Shown: positions 34,553 to 45,233 of the stretch, in pieces
Position numbering within the stretch: position 1 is the stretch's first letter
Layout: the number at the start of each line of letters is the position of its first letter
Source: Blakeslea trispora
Taxonomy: Eukaryota; Mucoromycota; Mucoromycetes; Mucorales; Choanephoraceae
NCBI GenBank assembly: GCA_025331445.1
Contig: JAIWNE010000033.1
Location: 62,001-126,000, forward strand
Length of the DNA stretch: 64,000 nucleotides
Direction of reading: 5' to 3'
Notes under the pieces: generated by a model
The model's database searches: none
What the model saw: the letters and a program-made list of their open reading frames with translations, nothing else
Told to the model about the DNA's origin: nothing
Position numbers and translations under genes: made by a program

Positions 34553-35478
34553 TGATACATGTTGCATTTTATTTTGTGTCGCCTTTCGTTCCGTCTGCTG
34601 TTGTAATGGTGTTGGATCTAAGATTAGTGATGTTGAATAAGATCGTTACAAGAGAAAAAAGTTGTCAAGAAAAATTGTGTGTTCTCAGATCGGCTTTTGA
34701 ATTGAAGTTGAAGAAATTGGTTTATGAGACCATATGTACCTGTCAAATGGGTCTATCTGTTGTATCGAGTTGTTGCCTATTCTCTTTGTCTGTCTCTCTG
34801 TTATTATGTATTGCTTCTACCATCATTTCTTCTATTGTATTTCTCACCATCTCTACTCTTTTCCCTTTTTCTTTATTATTTTCTTCATTTCTTTATTTTA
34901 TTTCTATCTCCCTTTTATTTTCTTATACTGTGTATCCTGTTCTTTTCTTTCCGTTTATTTTATTTTTATCATTTATCCGTCTATCTTGTATCCGTTATGG
35001 TAATCTCGTTGTCTCTGACGGTTCTCAGTGTTGTCTAAAACAGCAATTGATACCCAGGGTAAGAATATCGTGTGAAGTACAAGGTCACAATGCTTCAAAG
35101 AACGATTGTGTTGCTAGGTGCAACTTAGACCCTGTCGGCGATCGTTGTCAAAAATCAAGAAAAACTCAAAAAGACATAATGAAGGCGCTCAAATATCTAT
35201 TGTAACAAGAACTAACATTGTTGTATGAATACCCGATACTATAAGTAGTATTCTAAGCTGAATAGTTGAATAAACATCTCTTTCTTTAAGTTTGATTTCC
35301 TATACTTCTTCGATTTCCTTTTTGAAGCTTACTTGTGCCTAAAACTCTATATATTCTCTGTATATAATTATAAAGTAGTCTCCTACAGTCTTCTACCGAG
35401 TATTTATATCGTTTTGTGTTTATTATTTTTGAAGTCATTGATCAAAGGTAAACATAAAAGAGAATTATACCGTTGTCA
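34553..35478. mobile_element. 926-bp insertion splitting the DIRS reverse transcriptase, candidate solo LTR
   Basis: Separates EHFK from MEGVPALQEM, which should be adjacent in DIRS RT. The insert starts TGATACATG and ends GTTGTCA (TG...CA with TGA/TCA ends). It is flanked by CCAT on the left and ACAT on the right, a 4-bp near-duplication. It contains a TTGAATAAACATC polyadenylation-like site and a long pyrimidine tract, and no conserved protein. A spliceosomal intron is unlikely because no AG fits the join. A solo LTR is the best guess; other insert types are possible. Confidence 0.4.
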
Positions 35479-36781
35479 ACATCTTGAAGTGCTCGCACTG
35501 AATAAACGAATTGATCTTCCTGCAATCCAAGATGGGTTTGATCTTTGATGGTTCTTGAACCGTGAATAGTTGAGAGAGGAATTGCGTTTCTTCTTGATTG
35601 GGAACCCTCTCTATCACTCCTGCTTCCAAGAATTTTCTCACTGCATCATCCACTGCTGATTGTTCCGCTGAGCTGAATTTCATTGGTTGAGGGACTCTCC
35701 AAGGAATTGGAGGGGTTGAAAAGGCTATCTGGAATCCGTCTTGGATCCCTGACAATGGCCAATTGTGTGTTGTTATCTTCTTCCAGTTGTTTAGAAAGCA
35801 TTTGAGTCTGGCTCCAGGTTGGATCCCGTCTTGAGGTATAGAGTAATTTTCTTGGATTATTTCCTTTTTTATTGTTTTTGTTGAATCTTTTGTATGCTTT
35901 TTTTGTTCTTTTAATATCTTTTGATCTAAATTTATTTGTGAGTTCTTTAATTGGTGATGGGGGGTAGAGTTGGGTCCTGCAGGACTGCTGAATGACTTCC
36001 CCCTTCCTCTGTAAGTTCCTCCACGGCCCCCGTAAAAACCCCCTCTGTTGTTGTATGAATAGGACCCTCTTCTTCTGTTATTTTGAGGTCCTCTAAATTC
36101 ACCATTTGCAAATCCTCCTGATCTGCTTGCTGATGCTCGAGATCCTCGGATGATCTTGTCGTCATATCTAGCTTTTTGAATTCTTTGCACAACTTCTGAA
36201 GAGAAGGCCAATTCTTTGTCTTCCTCTTCTTCGTCTTCTCCGAGTGCAATGAGGTTTTCTGGGAGCTTAAGAGCTTTTGTTGCCACTGTCTTGGCGTCAT
36301 TGTCAATTGCTTTTGCACTTGCAAATCCGTAGACTGATAAGCGTCTAGCTTTTTCCATAATCTGGAAGATTTCATCTTCGTCTCCTCCTCCTCTTTCAAT
36401 GAGGTGCTGCAAATCTTGAAAGATTTCAGATCCTCCTTTTGCCATTGATCTAAGTTTTTCGGCATCTTTGTATTTGTTGAGGATAAATTGATAGCTGTCA
36501 ATGTTGTATTTTTTGTAGTCTGGGATGAAGACTTTGTTAATCACTCCTCCTTTTGTCCATTGATCTCCTTCAAATCGCAAAACATCTCTTTGGAAGCGTT
36601 GCATGTTTTGAGCCAACTCTTTTTTGGAAGAGTCTTCCAAATCCTGGATGATTTCTTCAGGGAGTACGTAGGTGGCGTTTCTATCCACTGTTGGCTGCTC
36701 CTCTCCTTTTCCTTGCTCATAAAATCTGAGTAATTTTTCGACAATTTCAGGTGTAAGGTCATTAAGGTTGACAGCTGACAT
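35479..36781 (-). CDS. DIRS Gag-like region fused to the start of reverse transcriptase (interrupted)
   Basis: Begins MSAVNLNDLTPEIVEKLL. Residues 1-200 are helical Gag-like sequence (LRFEGDQWTKGGVINKVF, KARRLSVYGFASAKAI). An RGG-type Gly/Arg region follows (YNNRGGFYGGRGGTYRGRG). From about residue 335 the DIRS RT begins: GARLKCFLNNWKKITTHNWP, KFLEAGVIERVP, KPILDCRKINSFI and EHFK. There the frame is broken by the inserted segment 34553-35478; the rest of RT resumes at 34552. Gag and RT being one frame is unusual but seen in some DIRS copies. Confidence 0.75.
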
Positions 36782-36914
36782 AAATAATCCACGTTGCGCG
36801 GCCTAGAAAGATATAAAGAAAAAAAAGCTAGTCAAGGAACTTATAGACTAAGTCCATGAACCGGGTGTTTTCTGGATCGCTGTGACTGTATTATGAATTG
36901 CATAAATAGAGATA

Positions 36915-37113
36915 TATTCAAAAAGTCTCACCCTGAAATTTACCTGTGATTGACAACCATTTTACAAGAAACAGACTCGAATGAATCAGAATATTAAAGT
37001 ATGCTTGGGAAGAAAAAGAGCTTTCTAGCCATAACATCCTGATTCATTCAAGTCTGTTTCTTGTAAAATGGTTGTCAATCACAGGTAAATTTCAGGGTGA
37101 GACTTTTTGAATA
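36915..37113. repeat. Foldback element with 75-bp perfect-looking arms
   Basis: Arms 36915-36989 and 37039-37113 are reverse complements with one mismatch and a 49-base loop. The outer ends read TATTCAAAAAGTCTCACCC. Transcribed, it would make a long hairpin. It lies between the DIRS Gag start and the DIRS inverted repeat, so it is either nested in the DIRS leader or part of it. Confidence 0.85.
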
Positions 37114-37354
37114 CATTTATGGTGGGTTTTTAGCCGTAAATTTGTTTTATTTCTTCAATTTCTTTTAGTCTTGTCATGACATGACATGACAAAATTTTTG
37201 CAGACAAAAGTAAAAGGGCTTCTCCTACTGAGAAAACGCCTTAAAACTTAAAAAAATATAATCACTGAAAATAAAAGCGTGGCTCGGAGGGCTAATACCA
37301 CATCTAGAGTCGAAGCGGAGGCAACGACTATTTTGGTAGGAACGAACCACAATG

Positions 37355-37704
37355 GCTTATGAACTCCTTTTCAAAATTAAGCATGAATTATTATGACACT
37401 TGTCCAACCATCAAAATTGCTGGTCAATGCGCGTAAACCCCACCTCAGGTAATCCTTCTTTTTGACGTATTTTATTTTTGCATAAATAAGTATTTTGCTT
37501 TTCAAGACATTTAAAATAAAGGCTCTTTAGTGTAACAAAAGAAGATGGCCACAAATCAATCTTCAAAATAGAAAATGCGGACATACTGTACAGATGAAGC
37601 ATAGCAATGTAAACAAAATTGGATAAATCAAGAGTCTAACAAAAATACATATGCTGCCACATACTTTCTTTAATCTTTGAAGCGTACATTATCTTTTATA
37701 TATA
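37355..37704. other. Short spacer downstream of chitin synthase
   Basis: AT-rich 3' flank of the chitin synthase gene. A 63-codon minus frame (37411-37602) has no supportable identity. Confidence 0.4.
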
Positions 37705-40581
37705 TTACAAATCAAACCACCGAAGCATCAGATACAACACACTGCCCACAAATCGAAAAGCAGCCAAACCTGCTACCATCCATAAAACAAAGCCTGTATA
37801 AGTAGAACCGACGAATGCTTCGTATTCATGTGCTGATAAACTGGTGTTTGAGCGAACCATAAACGAATGAAGTGTACCACTTGTAACAAAAGCGACAAGC
37901 ACAGCGTTGCATCCAATCCAAGTAAGCACAAGGCGTGTTCGAAATCCCTTGTAGTAATCTTCTTGCTTTGTTCTAGGGGCTCGACTCTGCTTGTGTTTTG
38001 AAAATGAAAATATTTAAAAGACATTTTCTCTCGCTCTTTTTTTCTTCTTTTACCTGCTGAATGACTTCTGGCTTAAGTAATAGGCTGTCTAGTGCTTCGT
38101 CATAATAATGATCGATCATACCTGTCCCTTCCTCAAGCTCAACTTCAACTGCTTCTATTCCCTTTTCGTTCGTAACAGCTCGACTGATGACGCCCAAATC
38201 CATTGATACAACATTATCGCCTTTGGTTCCCCAACTAACATCATGAATATTACAGAATGCATAGACATTGAGGATGTTGACGTAAGTGGGCAGCAAGAAC
38301 AGGTATTGTAGAAAGCAAGTAAACATATGCCATGGATCCATATAAAGAATACTAGAAACAATATACAGTCCATAAGTAGATAGAACAGACATGACTACAT
38401 TTCGAAAATCTGGCTCCGCAAACAAAATGCCCAAATTATTTGCAGCGTCTGTAGAATTCCATCCAGTTGATAAAGCTGCATTCTTGAAACTCATATAAGC
38501 CATCCATAAACCTGCAAAGGATGTATACATCATGATGAGGCCATAAGCGATGACGGATATAATAAAAAGCCATTTTGAACTATTCACTTTAATCAGACTT
38601 TCCTTCTTTCTTATAATATAGTGGTTCTCGAGACTTACCCTTGAGGACGATTTCCCATAGAACAGATAAAAGAAGCAAACAATAGAAACATGTAGAGATA
38701 TCTTATTGTCAGAAATATACATTCACCCCATCCTTGACCAAAGGGATCCAAATCAGGTGAAACCAATGATTTTGTAATAAAATAAAAAGCGAGATAAAAG
38801 TTAGCCTATAAAAGAAATGAGTGAAATGAACTTGATAGAATGATTATCTATTTACCAAGCCCAGCCAGCTAAAGAGGAGGTTGATAAAATTGAATAGAAA
38901 TTCAATAGATAAAGTAATTTTTCTGCCTGCCGAATGGTTGGTAGACCATATACGTGAAAAATGCCATTGAGAATAAACAGCAGCAAAAAAGCTACCATTG
39001 AGCCATCTCCTTCGTTGAGATATGAACTCTGGCATCTGATCTGGACAATCAGTTTCACCAAAAGCACTCTTGACATACTTGAGTACCCATTTTTGATGCT
39101 TCTTGGCCACCAACTCAAAACAAAGGATACGGTCTTCCGCTAAATACATATTGGCTGTAAATATATCAGATTGACCCGATTCATCGTGTTTTTCACCTAA
39201 GAAGTATTTTTGAAGAGGACCTGCACCATGTATATCATTTTGAATAGCCAAATATCGGTATGCTGAGAATGCACCTGGTAAAACCGAGATATACCCAAAG
39301 ACAGATTCCAAGGGCTTGTCTAGTATATTTGACATTTTATACTCAAAGTTCTGGCCCGCCACAAGGGGGTTTAGCAAGTCCATACAGGCTGTTCCCTTCA
39401 TAACGCATACCTCACCGCATGCACCGCCTACATTCTCATTTGTATCGAATGCTTTCCATAGGTGATAAATAGACGTGCTGCCTGGTCGAGTACCTACATC
39501 CAGCAGAACGCAGATATTGGGTTGTAGAACTGGACCAAACGCATTGAAGAACCAGCGATGCGAATTGATCTTTTTTGCGTTCTGTTCTTTAAGGCAGAAT
39601 AAAACTTGAACCGGTACAACACCCTTTTCCGCTCCTCTTATCTTTAATTCGGAATCAACTGAAATTTGTGTTGTATACTGCAAAAAGAAATTGAAATACA
39701 TTTGATCCATCTATGCCATCCTTCTTTCTTTTTCGTTCTAATAAAAAAAAAAAGACTTACTTCAAATAAATGCGCCTGGACTGGTTTGTCATCAACCATG
39801 TTTTTTGCAACCCCTTTCTGATACACTCCCATGGTAGTGAGAACATCCATGACTCTCGGATCACAATTCTTTCGCCCATCAGCCACAATACATACAACTA
39901 CCTTTTTCCAGCCTTCTGTATCCCATACTCTAGATCGAGTCCTTGAGCATAAATGTGCTATATTCTTCATCACACCATGCATTGTTCGACAAAACAGAAC
40001 TTCATCTTCCTATCATTTGGCCTATATAAGTCAAATGGCATGCGGTGAAAAAAAAAGCGCAATATGAAACCTACATTATACATAGTCATGACAATGAAAA
40101 GCTCCGTGTTACGGTTCATCATTTGTGGACGAAGGGTATAATGGTTTTGTGCAAATTCGTCTGGATCACATGTCACTGCAGAATAACGCATCATGCTGAA
40201 CTCTTTTTCTTTACGAGCACTGGCTTCCATTAATCGAGTAGGTACTGGACAATCTAGGACAAAGTTTCCTTGGAACAATGGTATTTTTCTTTTTTGTGTA
40301 TTGCCTCGATTGACAGGCTTTCGATTAAGGTAAGGTGATACATAAGATCCAGATAAACTATGATTTAGCATAGGACTAGGTGTAACTGAACGTAATCCAG
40401 GCTGATAGGGTCTACAGAGATGATTAGGTGGTGTTTCAGGGTCGATGGCCCTATGTAGTATGTTGGCATGAGATGAAAACCCTGAGTTTTTTGTCCTACA
40501 AGGTGTCATTTTTTGTAAGCTAATATTTGATCTTGCTGCTCTTTCGATCTCATAGCTGCTATGACTTTGGTTAAGGTTCAT
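37705..40581 (-). CDS. CHS: Chitin synthase (class I-III type, family 2 glycosyltransferase)
   Basis: Six exons: 40581-40075, 40009-39761, 39677-38856, 38805-38639, 38579-38054, 37989-37705 (the last start could be 37986). Introns are GT-AG; product 851 aa. Landmarks: the N-terminal [15 protein letters not shown] block, VMTMYN joined to [54 protein letters not shown] and the catalytic QRRRWLNGS near residue 473. Several membrane segments follow in the C-terminal third, with SWGTKGD and [10 protein letters not shown]. It makes chitin from UDP-GlcNAc at the plasma membrane. The conserved NED split by an intron in the codon pair N|E confirms the first junction. Confidence 0.95.
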
Positions 40582-41731
40582 GATTTTAGAAGAACAAAAA
40601 GGCCTTCTTTCTCTGCTTAAGAAAGAAAAAAAAAGGGGCGAGGGTCAAAGAGATAAAGAAAAAATAAAGAAAAGATAAAGACTACTTGTTTGTTAATTCC
40701 CGAGTGTATAAATAACAAGTGACATTTTCCGTATCTTAAAATACTTTTTTTTTCTTTTTCTTTATTATTCAAAAAAAGACTAGCAATCAAATGAGATATA
40801 TTAACTAGTTTTTTTGTAGTTTCTCTCAAAGGTAAAGGTTCAATGAAATCGCTTCTTTACCAACTGAGGGTGCTCATTTTGGATTTGACGATTTTTATGC
40901 AGTTTGAGCTTTAATAAGCAGCAGCTTTTCCTCCTTATTTTTTTCTTTTAGTTAGTTTGATTATGCATACTTTTGAAGTATTGAAAATGGATACAACTCA
41001 TCCTCTCAAACTATGTCTAAAGTGAGCCAAGTCATAGTTCTATAAAGAAGATAGAATAAGTATTGGTTATGTCTGGTTTCTTTGTTACACAAATAAGGCT
41101 AAAGGAGGGCTACAGTTAGTTTGTTTAAAGATTTTTATAGATAAAGATAGGAATGCTGTTTTCTTTTACTCAAAACTATCTGGTTAGATCAAACAAAAGA
41201 TGTTTTGAAAAGTTCAACAAAAGTGAATTCACTGATAGTCGTCACTATGATATGCCAAGCTCATTGACTATAAATGGAATGCTTTTTTTTTTATTTTGAT
41301 CTGCTAATTCGATATGCTTATCCTTCGAAAAATTGTATTTAAATTTCTAGCTTTATTAACTACAAAAGGTCAGATAACTCATCCCCTTAAGATATATCAA
41401 ATAACAAGCTTAATGTCAAAGATTCATGATTGTAAAAAAAACAGCTTGTTAGAGCTTAGTCAGATATCGCTGATTTTACGACAATTACATCTCGAGCTTG
41501 GATGCTGAAGTTAAGAGAGAAAGAAAGAGAGAGTATACATAATAATAATAATAATAATTATAATAGAACGCTGAATTAAACTGATTGGAACATAACTTCA
41601 GGTACATGAACTGAATTTAGACTTTTGAGAAACATAGATTTTACGCGGCATCAGAAAAAAAGACGCGTTCTTAAAATAGACGCGTCTTTATTTATTTTTT
41701 TTCTTTTCTTATTATTTTTTTTTAAATTATC
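40582..41731. other. Divergent promoter region between chitin synthase and Mgs1
   Basis: AT-rich 1.15 kb with an (ATA)n stretch near 41540-41565. Apart from the two ACGCGT boxes close to the Mgs1 start, no feature is supportable. A 64-codon frame at 41314-41508 has no family features. Confidence 0.45.
41663..41685. promoter_or_regulatory. Two MluI cell-cycle boxes (ACGCGT) upstream of Mgs1
   Basis: ACGCGT occurs at 41663-41668 and 41680-41685, both inside AGACGCGT and 17 bp apart; an ACGCGG lies 20 bases upstream. They end 46 bases before the Mgs1 ATG. In yeasts this hexamer binds MBF and drives G1/S expression of DNA replication and repair genes, which fits the downstream gene. Confidence 0.6.
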
Positions 41732-43605
41732 ATGTCTTCGGATAAAGGTAAGAACTTGCCTTCCTTTATCGTAACAATGTAATTCATGTTAAAGGGAATT
41801 ACTAGTACAATGTCCTATCTGCGAGCAATGGGTTTCTTCATCTAATATCAATCTACACCTTGATGCCAATTGCCCTTCTTCAACAAAAGAACCTACTAAA
41901 GAGCCTGCAAAAGAACCATCCAAACTAGCACCATTGTTCAATAAAAAGACAAGTTCAAACAAAGAAAAGGAAACTCAATTAAAACGCAGTCTTTCCACTC
42001 TCTCTTCATCAGACAACATTGTACCTATCAAAAGGAAAAAAGTCGATGACCATATGCCTTTAGCAGCCAAAGGTAACCTATACATATCTTTCTATCTTTT
42101 CTCATCATATCAAGCATTCTTTCATCTATCTATCTAGTTCGGCCTATCCATCTGGATGAATTTGTTGGACAGGAATCATTACTGGGTTCTGATGGTATTT
42201 TGAAGAAACTCATAGATCATGATCGGATACCTTCCATGATGCTTTGGGGGCCACCTGGTTGTGGTAAGACAACAGTAGCACGCATTATCTCCAATATGTC
42301 TCGATCCCGATTTGTCGAACTTAGTGCTACTGTTCACCATACAGCGGATGTAAAGAAAGCATTTGATGAAGCCAAGAATCATATGGCACTTACTGGACAA
42401 AAAACCATTTTGTTCATTGATGAAATTCATCGATTTACAAAAGCACAACAAGATGTGTTTCTACCTTACGTTGAGCATGGCACAATTCATTTAATAGGAG
42501 CTACAACAGAGAATCCTAGTTTTAAAGTCAACTCAGCTTTGTTATCTCGATGTAAAGTATTTGTGCTTGAAAGGCTTGAACAACATCATATTCAGGCCAT
42601 CTTGACTCGAGCTTTGATTCAATGGAGAGGTGAAGAAAAAGTAAAAGATGGACAAGAAGAAAAAGCGGCTATCAAACAATTGGCTTCCTATAGTGATGGT
42701 GATGGTAAAGTATTCGACAAGTAGCTCTCTTTCTGTATCTACTTTTTTTTTTTGGTTTCTAATCATGATCCTCTATAGCTCGAACTGCATTAAACACACT
42801 TGAAATGGCGCTTAGTTTATTGCCTACAAAACAAGATACACTAGACCAAGAAAAGGTGAAGAATGCATTTCAAAAATCACATTTGCTGTATGATAGAAAT
42901 GGAGATCAACATTATGATATTATCAGTGCTCTACATAAAAGCATTCGTGGAAGGTATTTTCTTTTTCATAAAGCAAAAGAAACATCATGTCTTGAATCAT
43001 TTTTTTTTCACCTTTTAGTGATCCAGATGCTGCTCTCTATTGGTTGGGTAGAATGCTACAAGCAGGTGAAGACCCACTTTATATTGCACGTCGATTAGTG
43101 CGCTGTGCAAGTGAAGATATTGGTTTAGCGGATAATACAGCGTTGCCTTTGGTAAACCCTCCTCCTCCCAAATAGATTAAAAAAACAAGCATCATTTGCT
43201 AACAAAATTACTCTATATCGTATGCATTAGGCCATGTCGGCTTATCATGCTTGTGAAAAGATTGGGATGCCAGAATGTGATACTATTTTGGCCCATCTTG
43301 TGGTTCATTTGGCAGAGACAAAAAAGAGTGTACGCACCTATAAGGCTTATAATCAAGTGAAGCAATTCATTCGAGAGAATCCGTCCTATCCTGTACCCAT
43401 CCATATTCGAAATGCACCCACTTCACTCATGAAGGTATACATCTATACAAATAACAAAATAATGACTCAACCCTATTATCTGCCTTAATAGAATCTAGGC
43501 TACGGAAAAGATTATATCTACAATCCGGATCATGATGGACCTGTGGATCAAACCTATCTTCCTTCCGAAATGAAAGATGTTCGTTTTCTAGACAACAGGC
43601 TCTAA
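41732..43605 (+). CDS. MGS1: Mgs1/WRNIP1 AAA+ ATPase (replication-fork maintenance)
   Basis: Seven exons: 41732-41747, 41806-42072, 42138-42704, 42779-42953, 43019-43151, 43231-43434, 43492-43605; GT-AG introns, 491 aa. Residues 8-29 form a UBZ/Rad18-type zinc finger (CPICEQW, then H and C ligands), for ubiquitin binding. The AAA core has [16 protein letters not shown], Walker [10 protein letters not shown] near 131-139, Walker [10 protein letters not shown], sensor GATTENPSF and LLSRCKVF. The C-terminal MGS1/RarA domain follows ([52 protein letters not shown]). Known role: handling stalled forks with PCNA and polymerase delta. Its last 18 bases overlap the MED11 coding end on the other strand. 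Confidence 0.95.
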
Positions 43606-44138
43606 ACCGATGGTTTTTATTTTTGTAATACGTTGACGGATGGTATCCAAGGCAGCTGTCCAAATCTCCAATTCTTTTCGTTGGCCCATTGTTGATGTTT
43701 TGAAAGGTATCACTTTATTAGCTGATGAGCTAATACTGGCTTCTTTCACAAGATAGTGTGTATGGCTTCTTAGAGCAAATTGGATATCCTAATCCATAAA
43801 TAATAAAATGAGAGACTGGTCTTTTGTTTTTGTATTCTTTTTTTACATTGACAAGTGAGAAATAGCGCGAAGCTAATTCACGAAAACGCATAGCACGATC
43901 ACGTACAAATTGATCTGTGTCTGCGTCTTTGGGTGCTTCATCAGACAAGATGGAAAGTGCTTCAGCTGCTGCTTCTACTAATAAGACAAGTTTCTAAAGC
44001 ACTTTGTTAGCCTGGGACATAAAGAAAACTATTGTCTTTTTTTTTCTCTCTTACCTTTTCTACTTGATGAAGATCTTGAATTCGTAAAGTGCTTTCAGCC
44101 ATACGTCCTGTAGAATCTACATGTTGTTGTGCTGACAT
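43588..44138 (-). CDS. MED11: Mediator complex subunit 11
   Basis: Three exons: 44138-44055, 43993-43847, 43788-43588; 143 aa. The Med11 core is visible as IQDLHQVEK joined to LVLLVEAAAEALSILSDE, a helical stretch FRELASRYFSLVNDIQFALR, then a helical C-terminus. Family members start with the same L-x-x-L-x-x-VE-K-x(5)-L-x-x-A-x-x-AL pattern. In the known Mediator, Med11 pairs with Med22 in the head module and helps TFIIH and Pol II engagement. The gene shares a 276-base divergent promoter with the Sec7 gene and is tail-to-tail with Mgs1. Confidence 0.75.
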
Positions 44139-44414
44139 GGTGTAAATACCCAAAAAAAAATATATAAATAATGGCGGGGTCAAAAGATGATTTTTATTCT
44201 CTTTCTTTTTTTTAAATCTGCTATTCTTTTCTCTCTTTCTCTCTTTACTTTTATATACCTTTTTTTTTTTTCTTTATTAGAATAGAGCCTTACCATTTAT
44301 TTTGGCTGTATAAAATAACACACTTATATCACTTTATCCCCATATATTCCCCCCCTCTCTCTCTCTCTCTCTCTTTTTTCTGTATCCCGAAAAACAACTT
44401 CGACATCATCTCAT
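44139..44414. promoter_or_regulatory. Bidirectional promoter between MED11 and the Sec7-PH gene
   Basis: 276 bases, strongly pyrimidine-biased on the plus strand with a C7(TC)n tract at 44351-44375 just before the Sec7 start and T/A-runs elsewhere. No canonical TATA box stands out. Confidence 0.45.
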
Positions 44415-45186
44415 ATGGTAACCATGACAACAACCGATGAGCATAAACACAAAGAAGCCAGCTTTGCTTCACAGGTACAACAATTCGATTTCTGTGGTGA
44501 ATCAATTGATGCCTCGTTAAGGTATGAAATAGCGGAGAAATATGAAAGCACAGATACCAAAAAAAAAGTTATTAATAAGATAGTTAATAAAAAGGAAATT
44601 ACTAGCCAAAGTTCATTTACCAAAAGAGGCACAACAGATTGATCGTGCCATGGAGGATTTTGCTAAACAGTATTATGAGTGCAACCCTGGTTTAGTGGAT
44701 AGTCCAGGTAAGGTAAATGGAGATCCATACAAGTGACCACTGACATCTTTGTTTCTAGATGCAGTCTATGCAGTAGCCTTTTCCATCTTACTGCTACACA
44801 CAGACGCACACAACAAGAATGTTAAACAAAAAATGAACAAGGACACCTTTATTATGCGTACCAAAATCATTGAAGGAGGCGAAGGATTTCCACATGAAAT
44901 ATTGGATGTAAGTTGTTAAAATCGCTAAAAGAGAATGGATACTAATATCAAGCAAAAAAAAAAAAGATTATTTATGACAACATTGTCATGTCAGAATTTA
45001 CTTATGCAGATCAATCCAACACACGTAATAATTCCTGGTTCTCGAAGCTGAAAAGCACTGCTAGTTATACAGATCTTCATCATAGTACTCATCCATCCAC
45101 AGTAAAGTAAAAAAAAAACATACACACATACACACATACACACATACACACATACACACATACACACATACACACATACACACATA

Positions 45187-45233
<47 letters not shown>

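Larger units (their letters stand above)
31996..37354 (-). mobile_element. DIRS-like tyrosine-recombinase retrotransposon
   Basis: Minus-strand order Gag, reverse transcriptase, RNase H, tyrosine recombinase, with no integrase. Inverted repeats of about 60 bp lie at 31996-32055 and 37294-37354; both carry GTCGAAGCGGA(A/G)GCAACGAC. This is the DIRS layout of inverted ends rather than LTRs. The copy is dead: the RT frame is split by a 926-bp insertion and the recombinase frame has two TAA codons. Exact outer ends could not be fixed, because DIRS make no target duplication. Confidence 0.8.

Noticed and set aside
34552..35205. Plus-strand 217-codon frame inside the DIRS insertion
   Set aside because: It is mostly translation of a pyrimidine-rich tract into Leu/Phe/Ser/Ile, typical of non-coding sequence.
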